From Terriglobales bacterium (GTDB lineage Bacteria > Acidobacteriota > Terriglobia > Terriglobales > Acidobacteriaceae): a DNA stretch of 64,000 nt. This document shows, piece by piece, positions 1 through 9,298 of the stretch; position 1 is the stretch's first letter; the number at the start of each line of letters is the position of its first letter. The translations under genes were made by a program, and so were the position numbers. The stretch is from the NCBI GenBank assembly GCA_025934735.1, contig JAICWP010000003.1:62001-126000 (forward strand), written 5' to 3'. Under the pieces are notes generated by a model. That model searched no databases. It had not been told where the DNA came from and saw only the letters and a program-made list of their open reading frames with translations.

Positions 1-90
1 CTGCGCGAACGCAAGATGACGTTCAATGTCTCGCGGCGCGTGGGAGAAGGGAAGCACAGCGAGAAAGAATCTTCGGCTCGGCGGAAGTAA
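1..90 (+). CDS. C-terminal fragment of an unidentified protein (gene enters from the left edge)
   Basis: Frame 1 is open from the first base to a TAA at 88-90 and encodes 29 residues, very basic and ending SSARRK. It lies convergent to the PIN-TRAM gene about 100 bases away, the usual spacing of two gene ends. The family cannot be named from this tail. A chance open frame of this length in GC-rich DNA is also possible, so confidence is low. Confidence 0.3.
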   Translation: MRERKMTFNVSRRVGEGKHSEKESSARRK

Positions 91-93
91 CTT

Positions 94-118
94 CTTTCTC
101 GCGGATCAACGCGGATCC
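94..118. repeat. Intergenic word repeat, CGCGGATxAACGCGGAT type
   Basis: Reads tcgcggatcaacgcggatcc. Related words occur at 50470-50505, 52875-52898 and, on the other strand, at 55568-55604. It sits between two convergent gene ends. Function unknown. Confidence 0.6.
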
Positions 119-189
119 TAGGTAGATTTTCAGAACTCCCTAGACGGGGAGCGGTTTCACGAAGAGCGTAAGGGGTCCCTTCGGCAAAC

Positions 190-1302
190 TCATTCCGTGG
201 GCCGGTCCACCATCACCGGCTGGGCCTTGCGCGGCTCGGCTGGACGGGCAGCAGTCGGCTCGGCTGGACGGGTGGCGGCCGGCTCGGCGGCTGCCTTGGC
301 CTCGGCCCGTGCCGCTCCGCGCTCGTCGAACTTGCCGAAAATCATTTTGCCGGCGGTGGTCTGCAACACCGAGGTGACTGAAATATCCACGTTTTTGCCG
401 ATCATCTTGCGCGCATTGTCCACCACCACCATGGTGCCGTCGTCCAGGTAAGCCACGCCCTGGTTGTACTCCTTGCCTTCCTTGAGGATGAACACCCGCA
501 TGATCTCGCCGGGCAGCACAATGGGCTTGAGGGAGTTGGCCAGCTCATTGATGTTGAGCACCTCGACGCCCTGCAACTGGGCCACCTTGTTCAGATTGAA
601 ATCGTTGGTGATGATTTTGCCTTCGTACACTTTGGCGAGTTCGATCAGCTTCATATCCACTTCGCGGACGGCGGGAAAGTCGTCTTCCACGATCTGGATG
701 TTGAGCGAAGCTACTTTCTGCAGGCGCTGCAGGATGTCGAGCCCGCGGCGACCGCGGTTGCGCTTCAGCGAGTCAGCGGAGTCGGCTACCAGCTGAAGCT
801 CGCGCAGAACGAACTGCGGGATGACGATGATGCCGTCGAGAAAGCCGGTTTCGGCAATATCGGCGATGCGTCCGTCAATGATCACGCTAGTATCCAGAAT
901 CTTGTAGGCTTTGCGTCCCTGCTTTTCACCGCCGAAGATGCCGCCCAGCGCAGCCAGGTTGAGCAGGTCGCCTTTATTAGCGCCTACGATCAGCCCGATA
1001 TAGGCCATCAGCAGCATGACCAGGAGTTCCAGGAAACTCTGCGTGCTGCCCGGGTGGATGGAATCGCGGATGACCAGGCTGAAAAGGTATGCGCCCAGAA
1101 TGCCGAGCACGCTGCCAATGGCGGCGCCGATCAACCGCTTGAGGCTGACCTTATGCAGGCGCATCTCGAAGAGAATTACGCCGACGCCGATAGCAGCGCC
1201 CACGGCGCCATCCACGGGAGCGGTGAGGCCGAAGGGTTCCAGAACGTAACAGGCGGCCGCTACAACCAGAATGAAGATGACACGAACGGCTATGAGATCC
1301 AA
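190..1302 (-). CDS. Membrane-anchored PIN-TRAM domain protein (YacL family)
   Basis: A putative membrane-bound ribonuclease or RNA-binding protein. About 105 N-terminal residues form four hydrophobic segments. A PIN domain follows, beginning KILDTSVIIDGRI with the first metal-binding Asp near residue 137 and a later conserved Asp in TNDFN. A TRAM-like beta domain comes next, then a low-complexity Ala/Pro/Glu tail with RPAEP repeats. The start is a TTG at 1302 because AGGAGG lies seven bases upstream; an in-frame TTG at 1335 gives 11 extra residues but has no such site. About 370 aa, close to the family norm. The RNA target of this family is not established. Confidence 0.85.
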   Translation of the reverse strand: MDLIAVRVIFILVVAAACYVLEPFGLTAPVDGAVGAAIGVGVILFEMRLHKVSLKRLIGAAIGSVLGILGAYLFSLVIRDSIHPGSTQSFLELLVMLLMAYIGLIVGANKGDLLNLAALGGIFGGEKQGRKAYKILDTSVIIDGRIADIAETGFLDGIIVIPQFVLRELQLVADSADSLKRNRGRRGLDILQRLQKVASLNIQIVEDDFPAVREVDMKLIELAKVYEGKIITNDFNLNKVAQLQGVEVLNINELANSLKPIVLPGEIMRVFILKEGKEYNQGVAYLDDGTMVVVDNARKMIGKNVDISVTSVLQTTAGKMIFGKFDERGAARAEAKAAAEPAATRPAEPTAARPAEPRKAQPVMVDRPTE

Positions 1303-1664
1303 GGAGAAACCTCCTCGGGGCGAATCCGGTCCCAAGCCACGCTGGCAGGCCAGGGGAGAAGGCCGTCAGCCAGGGCCCAAGTGGCGTCCCGTACCGCTAA
1401 AGTCCAGCCGCGCAATGGCCCGGCCGGAGGGAACTTATGGCGAACTTATAAAAATGAAAAGCTTCGCCAGCCGGCATGACGACAACATGCCGACACGCGG
1501 GAAGTATATACCAGAGTACGTTTCCCCAGTCCGGGAAAAGTCCTACAGCCCACTCCCGCGTTCCCCTATCAGATGAGCCTGAACGGATGAGGGTAGCTCC
1601 GGTGGGCAAAGATGGTTGTATTCAGCAGCGCTGCAACTTCTACAATCGTAGCCTGGGAGAAACC
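1303..1664. other. Divergent intergenic region, no gene recognised
   Basis: Lies between the start of the PIN-TRAM gene (minus) and the start of the quinone oxidoreductase (plus), so it should hold both promoters. AT-rich patches occur near 1445 and 1505 (tatata). I see no convincing paired -35/-10 boxes and no structured RNA. Short open frames here lack ribosome binding sites. Confidence 0.5.
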
Positions 1665-2624
1665 ATGAAGGCGATCGTGATCCAGCGGTTTGGCGGTCCG
1701 GAAGTGCTGAAGCTGCAGGAGGTTGCCGAGCCGCAGCCGCAACCGGGCGAGGCTTTGGTGAGGGTGCAGGCGGTGGGGGTGAACTTTGCCGACGTGATGA
1801 TGGCACAGGGAGGGTATCCGGGCACACCGGCGCCGCCGGTGATTGCGGGACGCGAATTTGCCGGCGTTGTAGAGGGCTCGGGCGAGCGGGTGATGGGCTA
1901 CACGCAACTGGGCGGCTTCGCGGAGAAGATCGCCGCTCCCCGCAACCTGCTCTGGCCCCAGCCCATGGGCTGGAGCGCGCCGGAAGCGGCGGCGTTTCCG
2001 GTGAACTATTTCACGGCCTACCTGGCGTACTGGGAAGCGGGGTTACTGGACCCGGCGGCAGACGGGCGTCGCCCGCGAGTGCTGATTCATGCCGTGGCCG
2101 GAGGGGTGGGCACGGCGGCGGTGGAGATCGGCAAGATCCTGGGGGTGGAAACGTACGGCACTTCCTCCTCCGACCAGAAGCTGGCGCGCGTGAAGGAACT
2201 GGGGTTGAACCATGGCATCAACTACAAGCAGGCGGATTACGAGAAGGTCATTGCCGAGCTGACCGGCGGAGAAGGCGTGAATGCCGTATTCGAAATGCTG
2301 GGCGGGGAGCACACAGGCAAGAGCCTGCGCTGCCTGCGCGATTTCGGGCGCGTGATTCTGTACGGCACCGCCACCGGGCAGCAGCCCAAGTTTGACACCC
2401 GTTCCATGTACGCCAAGGCGTCCAGCGCGCACGGGCTGTGGCTGAGTAAGCTGTCGCTAAAGCTGAACATCATGCAGCCGGCGTGGAAGCGGATGTCGCA
2501 GTGGATCGAAGAGGGCAAATTGCGCCCGGTGGTAGGGCACATGCTGGCCCTGGCGCAGGCGGGCGACGCTTTCCGCCTGATGCTGGAGCGCAAGAACTAC
2601 GGGAAGATCGTGCTGACCGTATAA
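1665..2624 (+). CDS. Zinc-independent quinone oxidoreductase-like MDR dehydrogenase
   Basis: A medium-chain dehydrogenase/reductase of the NADPH:quinone oxidoreductase type, about 319 aa. The N-terminus MKAIVIQRFGGPEVL is typical of the QOR branch. The nucleotide-binding stretch HAVAGGVGTAAVEIG lies near residue 140. The Cys zinc ligands of true alcohol dehydrogenases are absent, so catalysis is probably metal-free reduction of quinones or enones with NADPH. The start is the ATG at 1665 with GGGAGA just upstream; the frame is open further back to 1476 but that part looks non-coding. Substrate cannot be predicted. Confidence 0.88.
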   Translation: MKAIVIQRFGGPEVLKLQEVAEPQPQPGEALVRVQAVGVNFADVMMAQGGYPGTPAPPVIAGREFAGVVEGSGERVMGYTQLGGFAEKIAAPRNLLWPQPMGWSAPEAAAFPVNYFTAYLAYWEAGLLDPAADGRRPRVLIHAVAGGVGTAAVEIGKILGVETYGTSSSDQKLARVKELGLNHGINYKQADYEKVIAELTGGEGVNAVFEMLGGEHTGKSLRCLRDFGRVILYGTATGQQPKFDTRSMYAKASSAHGLWLSKLSLKLNIMQPAWKRMSQWIEEGKLRPVVGHMLALAQAGDAFRLMLERKNYGKIVLTV

Positions 2625-2669
2625 GGTGTAGCCCGAGCACGACATCCTTGTTGTATATTGGCAACCGCC

Positions 2670-4190
2670 GTGACCACCTCACGCCGGACATTTCTGGCGC
2701 AATTCGGTATCGGGTCCGCAGCCGTGCTGTTCGAGCGGCACACTTGGGCGCAAAGATTCAAGAACAACGATGCGCTGAGCACCCGCTTGGCTGCCGACCC
2801 GTTGCGGCCCCAGTTTCATCTGCTGCCGCGCGCCAACTGGATGAACGATCCGTGTGGGCCCATTTTTGCCGGCGGGCGCTATCACATGTTTTTTCAGTAC
2901 AACCCGGACGGCCCCTACTGGGGCAACATGCATTGGGCGCACGCCTCCAGCCCCGACTTGGTGCACTGGCAACATGAGGGTATTGCACTGGCACCCACTC
3001 CCGGGAGCTACGACCGCGATGGCGTGTTCAGCGGATGCGCCGTGCTCGACCAGGGCGTGCCCACGTTGATCTACACTGGCGTCGCACCACCTACCTCGCC
3101 GGCAGACGCCACTTTGCGTGATGGAGCGCACACCTGGCGGGAAGTTCAATGTCTGGCGGTGTCTTACGACGGTTTGAAAAGCTGGCAGAAGGCGCCCGCA
3201 CCTGTAATTTCGCTTCCGCCAGCAGGCCTGGCGGTAACCGGCTTTCGCGACCCCTGCGTGTGGCGTGAGGGCAAAGACTGGATGCTGGCGCTGGGCTCGG
3301 GTGTTCGCGGTCAGGGCGGCGCAATCCTGCTCTACCGCTCATCCGATCTTCACCATTGGACGTACGTGCACCCGCTATTCGGAGGAGAAGCTGAGGGCGG
3401 ACCATCCATTAATCCCGTGGACAATGGCGAAATGTGGGAGTGCCCGGATTTTTTTCCCCTGGGCGGCCACCACGTGCTCCTGATTTCTACGGCAGGGAAA
3501 GTGCTTTGGCATGTTGGGCGCTATGAGCAGCAACGGTTTGCGGCCGAGAAGAGTGGGAGCGTGGATTTCGGCGCCTACTATGCGGCGCGCAGCATGCTGG
3601 ACCGCGATGACAATCGCGTGCTCTGGGGCTGGATTCCGGAGCGCCGGCCGGAAAGCGCCTATCGCGCCGCCGGTTGGGCCGGCGTAATGAGCTTGCCGCG
3701 CGTGCTCTCGCTGGGTGACGACGGGAGCCTGCGCATGGAACCGGCGCCCGCTCTGCGAGGGTTACGAAGACAGCATGCCCGGGTTGTGGCGGACGGCAGC
3801 ACAAAGAGTTCGGCGACGGCCGTGCGTATTCACAACCTGGCGGCGGAAATAGCTGTGGAATTAGTCTCCACCCGTGCTTTCCGCCTGCAACTGATCGCGA
3901 AGGGAGAGGAGCCGTTTGTTGAAGTCGAGTACAAGCCCGACCGCCGTGGCAGCGAATTGCGCCTCAACCGCACTTATTCTTCCTTTCCACACTTACGAAA
4001 TGCAAACCCGAGCCTGCGGCTGTTCGTGGACGGCTCCGTAATTGAGTTGTTTGCCGGGGCGACGGCTGTCATTACGGATCGGGTCTATAACGCGCCATCC
4101 TCGCCATTGCATATTGACCTGGAAGGCACGGCGGAGAGCCTTGAGGTATGGCAGATGAAACCCATTTCGCGCGACCGGCTGACTAGCTGA
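2670..4190 (+). CDS. Secreted glycoside hydrolase family 32 (fructan hydrolase)
   Basis: Hydrolyses beta-fructosides such as levan, inulin or sucrose outside the cytoplasm. The N-terminus has a Tat-type signal (SRRTFLAQFG followed by a hydrophobic run). GH32 signatures occur in order: WMNDPCG with the nucleophile Asp (the usual WMNDPNG has Asn where this has Cys), GFRDP with the stabilising Asp, and WECPDF with the acid/base Glu. A C-terminal beta-sandwich region ends with the GSVIELF strand typical of GH32. A TATATT -10-like box at 2654-2659 overlaps an in-frame TTG at 2658, so the GTG at 2670 is the preferred start. About 506 aa. Endo or exo action and exact fructan are undetermined. Confidence 0.88.
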   Translation: MTTSRRTFLAQFGIGSAAVLFERHTWAQRFKNNDALSTRLAADPLRPQFHLLPRANWMNDPCGPIFAGGRYHMFFQYNPDGPYWGNMHWAHASSPDLVHWQHEGIALAPTPGSYDRDGVFSGCAVLDQGVPTLIYTGVAPPTSPADATLRDGAHTWREVQCLAVSYDGLKSWQKAPAPVISLPPAGLAVTGFRDPCVWREGKDWMLALGSGVRGQGGAILLYRSSDLHHWTYVHPLFGGEAEGGPSINPVDNGEMWECPDFFPLGGHHVLLISTAGKVLWHVGRYEQQRFAAEKSGSVDFGAYYAARSMLDRDDNRVLWGWIPERRPESAYRAAGWAGVMSLPRVLSLGDDGSLRMEPAPALRGLRRQHARVVADGSTKSSATAVRIHNLAAEIAVELVSTRAFRLQLIAKGEEPFVEVEYKPDRRGSELRLNRTYSSFPHLRNANPSLRLFVDGSVIELFAGATAVITDRVYNAPSSPLHIDLEGTAESLEVWQMKPISRDRLTS

Positions 4191-4235
4191 TGCAGTAGGC
4201 GCCACCGAGAAAGACTGCGACCGGACGACTGGTTT

Positions 4236-4796
4236 CTACTTCTTGCTCCCTAAATATCGCCGCGGAATGGGTCGCGCTTTGGTTTCGTATGTCCATTGCG
4301 CGCTGGCGATCCACCAGCGCTGGCCGTCATTGATCAGGCTGATGCTGTTGATGCCGCGGACATAGCTCTTGCGGCCGTTCTCAGTGTCGGTGGACTCGTA
4401 AGTGCTCCAGGCATGGGCGATGTTGCCGTACTGTTCGGTGCGGCGCGCAATCTCCTTTTCAAAATGGCCGCGCTCCGGATGCTGGGTGGATTGCAGCATC
4501 TTTGTGATTTGCTCGATGGTTCCCGCCTTCATCGCCGGCCGCCCGTCCTGGCCGCCCATGTTGATGAGCTGAGCGCCGGGGCGAAACAGCGACTGGAAAC
4601 GTTGCAGGTCCGCCGCCTTACCCGGAGCGTGCGAGATGGCGGCGTAAGAGGCGGTGATGACCGCGTCCACCGATCCCACATCGTCCGCGCGCACAGGCGG
4701 CAACTGCTGCGCGGGACTGAGGGCCGCGAACAAGGGGATGAGCGCCAGCCATAAACATTTGCCGCGAAATAGAAGCACGATAGTTTTCCTCTTCAC
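4236..4796 (-). CDS. Secreted NTF2/SnoaL-like protein
   Basis: A small exported protein with one NTF2-like cone fold (SnoaL/DUF4440 type), about 186 aa. It starts VKRKTIVLL followed by a hydrophobic signal segment ending SPAQQ. The mature part runs from ADDVGSVDAVITASYAAIS to a C-terminal strand pattern WWIASAQWTYE, characteristic of the fold. Proteins of this type can be enzymes or ligand binders and the sequence does not decide. The open frame extends to 5009 but the upstream part does not look coding; GTG at 4796 is chosen from the signal peptide, although no clear ribosome binding site is visible. Confidence 0.7.
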   Translation of the reverse strand: MKRKTIVLLFRGKCLWLALIPLFAALSPAQQLPPVRADDVGSVDAVITASYAAISHAPGKAADLQRFQSLFRPGAQLINMGGQDGRPAMKAGTIEQITKMLQSTQHPERGHFEKEIARRTEQYGNIAHAWSTYESTDTENGRKSYVRGINSISLINDGQRWWIASAQWTYETKARPIPRRYLGSKK

Positions 4797-5212
4797 GACA
4801 GAGTAGGCGGGCGGTCCCGATGAACACAACACTGCCAGTGTGTTGTGAACCAGGCTGCGCAACCGCGCAATTTTAGTTGCTACCGGCGCGGCTTGAGCTA
4901 CGTCCAAAGAGGGAACACGATCGGGCAGAAGAAATATCGTGAAGGGAACTTTCACGGCGGTCGCGTCGTAACTGGATTTCAGTACCGGAACGAGCAGCAA
5001 AAGTCGCAACAGTCAAAAGGGGCTAAACGAGGATTGTTCTCACCCGCGGTTTGGCGGCCCAGGTGAGAAGAATCGAGAAAAGGGCGCGTCCTTGCGGCCG
5101 GTCCTTGTGCGTTTAACCCCGCCACATTGTAGGCCATCGGCGGAAAGAAAACACCTCCGCCGGGCCAACAGGGCCGCACAACGTCCCATACGGGAGGAAA
5201 GAAGGGGGCACT
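4797..5212. other. Intergenic region with an imperfect palindrome
   Basis: Lies between the divergent NTF2-like gene (minus) and the small secreted protein (plus). It contains the near-palindrome cacaacactg/cagtgtgttgtg at about 4824-4848, which could be an operator or a hairpin. Upstream of 5213 there is a good ribosome binding site (GGAGGAAAG at 5191-5200) but no clear promoter. Small open frames across the region lack coding character. Confidence 0.5.
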
Positions 5213-5623
5213 ATGAGTTACTCCAAGATCACCGACGGCCTGGTTCTGGCGTTGGCGGTGCTAATTTCGACGGCGGCGTTCGCCGGCAGCAAACCGGGTT
5301 CGCTTTATCTGGGCAGCGCAGCACAAGTGAACGGCAAGCAGCTTCCCGCGGGCACGTACGAGGTGAAATGGGAGGGCAGCGGGCCGGCTGTGGAAGTGCA
5401 ATTCCTCAAGGGCAAAAAGGTAGTGGCCACAACTCCTGCCAAGGTTGAGCAGACACCGAGCAAGTCTGCCCAAGGCTCGGCGGTTATCGAAACCGCAGGT
5501 GGCGGGCGCAGCCTGGTGGAAGCCCGGTTTGCCGGCAAGAACTACAAACTGGTGTTTCCCGGAGCGGAAGCACAGGCCCGGAACACGCAGACCGGCGGCA
5601 GTTCGGCCCAGACCAATCCCTAA
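5213..5623 (+). CDS. Small secreted protein of unknown function
   Basis: 136 aa. A hydrophobic N-terminal segment ends in STAAFAGS, a signal-peptidase-I-like site. The mature part is a short beta-rich domain (SLYLGSAAQVNGKQLPAG, then YEVKWEG, VEVQFLKGKKVV) followed by a polar Gly/Gln/Ser tail. The strand pattern resembles a small beta barrel or Ig-like fold, but I recognise no named family. Preceded by GGAGG at a suitable distance and followed by a strong terminator, so it is probably a single-gene transcription unit. Confidence 0.75.
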   Translation: MSYSKITDGLVLALAVLISTAAFAGSKPGSLYLGSAAQVNGKQLPAGTYEVKWEGSGPAVEVQFLKGKKVVATTPAKVEQTPSKSAQGSAVIETAGGGRSLVEARFAGKNYKLVFPGAEAQARNTQTGGSSAQTNP

Positions 5624-5648
5624 ACGTCCCGGCAGCACGAACCGGAAC

Positions 5649-5673
5649 AGGCCTCCCGCGGGAGGCCTTTTTT
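5649..5673 (+). terminator. Rho-independent terminator
   Basis: A perfect 20-base palindrome (aggcctcccg/cgggaggcct) followed by a run of T, 26 bases after the stop codon of the small secreted protein. Confidence 0.88.
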
Positions 5674-5739
5674 GCTTATAAATGAGCAACGGGGAAGCAG
5701 GAACGCTCCCCCGTCACATTCGTTGCGTAAGTGACCAAG

Positions 5740-7680
5740 CTACTGAACTGTCAGGTTGGTCGAGTTGCTGATCCCTCCGGAGTTGGCGCCGATGACCGTG
5801 GTCCCAACGCCGGCGGTGGTTGCTAAGCCCGGCACGCTGGGAGCATTGGCGATTGTGGCCACGGACGACAACGATGAGCTCCAGTGGACGTTCGTGGTTA
5901 TGTCTTGGGTGGTGCTGTCGCTAAACGTTCCAGTGGCGGTGAACTGCTGTGTGCTGCCATTGGACACCGTCGAATTGGCTGGAGTAATCGCGACAGAGAC
6001 AAGCGTGCCGCTGCTTACGGTTAGAGTGGTGGTTCCCTTCAAGCCGGAGGCGCTGGCAGTGATGGTCGAGCTTCCGGTGCGTTTACCGAATGCCGTTCCA
6101 GAGGTGCGCATGGAAGCGACCTTTGGACTTGAGGACTTCCACGATACGCCCGCAAGGCTGCCGCCTGTGCTGCCATCGCTGAAGGTTCCGACAGCGGTGA
6201 ACTTCACGAAGGTGCGAGCTGCAATGCGCGGGTTGCTTGGGACAATGCTGATGCCTGTCAGAGTAACGGTTGTGACGGTCAGGTTGGTTGTGCCGGTCAC
6301 GGATCCGAGAACTGCGCCCACTGTGGTGCTCCCGGCGGCTACGCTGCTGGCCAGACCGTGATTGTTGATGCTGGCAGCGGCAGGATTGGAGGAACCCCAT
6401 AATACTGATGCGGTCACATCCTGCGAGCTTCCATCGCTGAAAGTGGCCGTGGCGGTGAACTGCTTGGTAGTGCTGGCCGGCATATTGGAATTCGCCGGTG
6501 TTACCGTGACGGAGGTTACGGTGGCGCTGGTGACGGTAAGCACAGCTGTGCCGGTCACCGAGCCCGAGGCGGCCGTAATAGTGGCCGTTCCCGTACCGAC
6601 CGTTGTGGCCAAGCCGGCGGAGTTGATGGTGGCGACCGAAGAGGAAGAGGAGGACCACGCAACCGATGGCAACAGCTGCGTGCTGCCGTCATCAAAGCTG
6701 CCAACAGCGCTAAATTGCTGGTTGGTACCCACCGCGATGGAGACCGGCGCCGGGCTGACCGAGATGGAGACCAGGTGGGCGGCCACCACGGTGAGCAGAG
6801 TGGTATCTGTGAACGAGCCCACATGCGCGGTGATAGTAGCGGCTCCTGCGCTCAAAGTTGTGGCTAAGCCAGAACTGCTGATGGAAGCAACTCCCGACGC
6901 AGACGAACTCCAGGTCACACCGCTGACCAGATCCTGGGTGGAGCCGTCGCTGTAAATCGCTGTGGCCGTGTATTGCTGGTTGATGCCGATGCCCAGAGTC
7001 AGGCCGTCAGGCGTAACCACAATGGAGCTGATGGTGGGCGCTGTGACAGTGAGAGAGGTTGAGCCTTTGATGCTGCCCAGGCTGGCAGAAATCGTGGTCG
7101 AACCTGCAGCTCCCCCCACAGCCAGACCGGCAGCATTAACCGTGGCAGTCGCCGTCGAGGAAGAGCTCCAGTTCACCAATGCACTAAGATCACGGGTGCT
7201 GCCATCTTTATAAGTGCCAGTAGCCGTAAACTGCAGGCTCGTATTCACGGGCAACGAAGAACCGCTGGGTGAGACAGCGATAGAGGCAAGATTGACCGCG
7301 GCGCTCGTCACCTGCAGCGTTGCGAGGGCCTGTACTTTTCCTGAAGTGGCGGTCACGGTTACTGTGCCGCCGCCAACGGCCATGACTTTGCCCGCGCCTG
7401 CCATGCTGGCAATTGCGGAATCGGAGGTATTCCACTGCGCCGACGCAGTCAGGTCCTTGCTGCTTCCGTCGCTGTAGGTGCCCGTGGCTGTGAATTGCTG
7501 CGTGACACCGGGAGCAACGCTGACCGCTCCGGGAGTCACCTGCAGCGCGGTCAATGACGGGCTGATGGTCGGAGGTGGGGGAGGGGTTGTGCTGCTCGGC
7601 TGGCTGCTGCCGCCACCGCCACAAGCGGACAACACCATGCTCAATGACATGATGATCAGAACAGATGTGAACTTCTTCAT
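5740..7680 (-). CDS. Lipoprotein made of seven Ig-like (BIG2) repeats
   Basis: 646 aa. The start is the ATG at 7680 with GGGGGAAAG upstream; an in-frame GTG at 7695 lies inside that site. The N-terminus MKKFTSVL leads to a lipobox (VLSACGG), so the protein is predicted to be lipid-anchored. After a Pro-rich linker come seven tandem bacterial Ig-like group 2 domains of 85-87 residues. Each has the pattern I-x-V-x-P, QQFTATGTYSDGSTQDLT, W-x-SS, VATI, GLA and G-x-T-x-IxA. The sixth (from LTGISIVPSN) is the most divergent. Nothing but repeats is present, so it is likely a surface spacer or adhesion protein. Confidence 0.9.
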   Translation of the reverse strand: MKKFTSVLIIMSLSMVLSACGGGGSSQPSSTTPPPPPTISPSLTALQVTPGAVSVAPGVTQQFTATGTYSDGSSKDLTASAQWNTSDSAIASMAGAGKVMAVGGGTVTVTATSGKVQALATLQVTSAAVNLASIAVSPSGSSLPVNTSLQFTATGTYKDGSTRDLSALVNWSSSSTATATVNAAGLAVGGAAGSTTISASLGSIKGSTSLTVTAPTISSIVVTPDGLTLGIGINQQYTATAIYSDGSTQDLVSGVTWSSSASGVASISSSGLATTLSAGAATITAHVGSFTDTTLLTVVAAHLVSISVSPAPVSIAVGTNQQFSAVGSFDDGSTQLLPSVAWSSSSSSVATINSAGLATTVGTGTATITAASGSVTGTAVLTVTSATVTSVTVTPANSNMPASTTKQFTATATFSDGSSQDVTASVLWGSSNPAAASINNHGLASSVAAGSTTVGAVLGSVTGTTNLTVTTVTLTGISIVPSNPRIAARTFVKFTAVGTFSDGSTGGSLAGVSWKSSSPKVASMRTSGTAFGKRTGSSTITASASGLKGTTTLTVSSGTLVSVAITPANSTVSNGSTQQFTATGTFSDSTTQDITTNVHWSSSLSSVATIANAPSVPGLATTAGVGTTVIGANSGGISNSTNLTVQ

Positions 7681-8065
7681 GGTACTTTCCCCCACATTGA
7701 ATGTAGGAGCATCTTACGGGGGAATTTCCCATTTTCAGCCTTGGAGGCATTACGTCAGTCACACGACATGTGACCAATATGGCAGACAAAATATACTTTG
7801 TACGACCTATTACGCATGGCAACACGTATGTCACAGCAATAACATGACTTACCGCAGGTGGTGACTCGGAAAGCAATAACCGAAACGCCTGCCGATTGCT
7901 GCTGATACCAGGCGCAAGGGGCGTCAATATATACCAGGAACGATATTTTGGCGGAGAGAAACTGACATGTAAAAGGCTAAAAACGAGGCTATACGGGTGG
8001 CAAAGGATTGTGCCGGCGGCCGAAAACCGAGAGCCAACGGCCGCCAGCTAACACTCAAGATCAGC
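7681..8065. other. AT-rich intergenic region upstream of the Ig-repeat lipoprotein gene
   Basis: About 385 bases, visibly richer in A+T than neighbouring DNA between roughly 7700 and 7970. Both flanking genes are on the minus strand, so it holds the Ig-repeat gene's promoter and the end of the moeZ transcript. No coding sequence, tRNA or convincing terminator was found. Confidence 0.5.
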
Positions 8066-9238
8066 TCAATATTTGGGCACGTTCGGGTCCACCTTATCCG
8101 ACCAGGCCAGGATGCCGCCGGCCAGGTTCTTGACCTTGCGGAAGCCGGCCTGTTGTAGGAAGGTTACCGCCTTGGCGCTGCGCACGCCGGAGCGGCAGTG
8201 GGCCACGATCTCGCGGCTGGAGTCCAGCTCATGCGCGCGCTTGGGCAGCTCGCCCAGCGGGATCAGGTAGCCCTGCAGATTACAGATCTGGTATTCGTGA
8301 GGCTCGCGCACGTCGAGAATGAAGATGTCGTCGCCCGCGTCCAGCCTCGCCTTGAGCTCTTCAGGTTGAATTTCAGGAACGTTGGATGCCACCGGCTTCT
8401 CCTCGCCGCGAATGCCGCAGAATTCGTTGTAGTCAATCAGCTTAGTCACAGTGGGGTGGGTGCCGCAAGCGGGGCAGTCGGGATTCTTGCGCAGCTTGAG
8501 CTCGCGGAACCGCATCCCCAGAGCATCCACCAGCAACAGACGGCCGATCAAGGGCTCGCCTTTGCCGAGGATGAGCTTAATGGCCTCGGTGGCCTGCATT
8601 ATGCCTACCAATCCCGGCAGAATGCCCAGCACGCCGCCTTCGGCGCAGCTCGGCACCAAGCCGGGCGGTGGCGGCTCGGGATACAAACAGCGATAGCAGG
8701 GCCCATCCTTCGTGGCGAAAACGCTCACCTGGCCCTCAAAGCGGAAGATCGAGCCGTAGACGTTGGGTTTACCGGTGAGCACGCACGCGTCGTTCACCAA
8801 ATAGCGGGTGGGAAAGTTGTCGGTGCCATCCACGATCATGTCGAAATCGCGAAAGAGTTCGAGCGCGTTCTCGCTGGTCAAGCGGGTTTCGAAAAGCCGT
8901 AACTGGACGAAAGGGTTGATGGCCTTCACCGTTTCCGCCGCGGAGTCCAATTTTTTGCGGCCCACGTCGGCGGTAGTATGGATGACCTGGCGCTGCAGGT
9001 TGGTGTAGTCCACCACATCAAAATCCACCACGCCCAGCGTGCCCACGCCGGCGGCAGCCAGGTAGAGAGCCAGGGGCGAGCCCAGGCCCCCGGCGCCGAT
9101 ACACAGCACTTTGGCGGCCTTCAGCTTGAGCTGCCCTTCCATGCCCACTTCGGGCATGATCAGGTGGCGCGAGTAGCGCAGGACTTCATCATTGCTGAGG
9201 TTCGTGGCTTGAACTCCGGGCTGCGTAATAGTTGCCAT
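8066..9238 (-). CDS. moeZ: Sulfur-carrier adenylyltransferase/sulfurtransferase (MoeZ type: ThiF/MoeB domain plus rhodanese)
   Basis: Adenylates the C-terminal GG of a ubiquitin-like sulfur carrier and converts it to a thiocarboxylate. 390 aa. The E1-like domain spans about residues 20-265, with the nucleotide loop GAGGLGSPLALYLAAAGVG, the DVVDYTNLQRQ motif and two zinc CxxC pairs (CYRC and CPAC). A rhodanese domain of about 100 residues follows, with active-site loop HCRSGVRSA whose Cys would carry the persulfide. Next to the carrier, a JAMM protease and CysM on the same strand, it fits the MoeZ role known from the mycobacterial CysO pathway. It could also serve a MoaD or ThiS encoded elsewhere. 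Confidence 0.9.
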   Translation of the reverse strand: MATITQPGVQATNLSNDEVLRYSRHLIMPEVGMEGQLKLKAAKVLCIGAGGLGSPLALYLAAAGVGTLGVVDFDVVDYTNLQRQVIHTTADVGRKKLDSAAETVKAINPFVQLRLFETRLTSENALELFRDFDMIVDGTDNFPTRYLVNDACVLTGKPNVYGSIFRFEGQVSVFATKDGPCYRCLYPEPPPPGLVPSCAEGGVLGILPGLVGIMQATEAIKLILGKGEPLIGRLLLVDALGMRFRELKLRKNPDCPACGTHPTVTKLIDYNEFCGIRGEEKPVASNVPEIQPEELKARLDAGDDIFILDVREPHEYQICNLQGYLIPLGELPKRAHELDSSREIVAHCRSGVRSAKAVTFLQQAGFRKVKNLAGGILAWSDKVDPNVPKY

Positions 9239-9298
9239 ACTAATTGGCCTTCCTGTACCGAAAATGATTTTTACTGGAACCAGGCGTCAGGAAAACGA

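Noticed and set aside
5756-7477. Plus-strand frames opposite the Ig-repeat gene
   Set aside because: The repeats in antisense give long open frames; the lipobox and Ig pattern on the minus strand are decisive.
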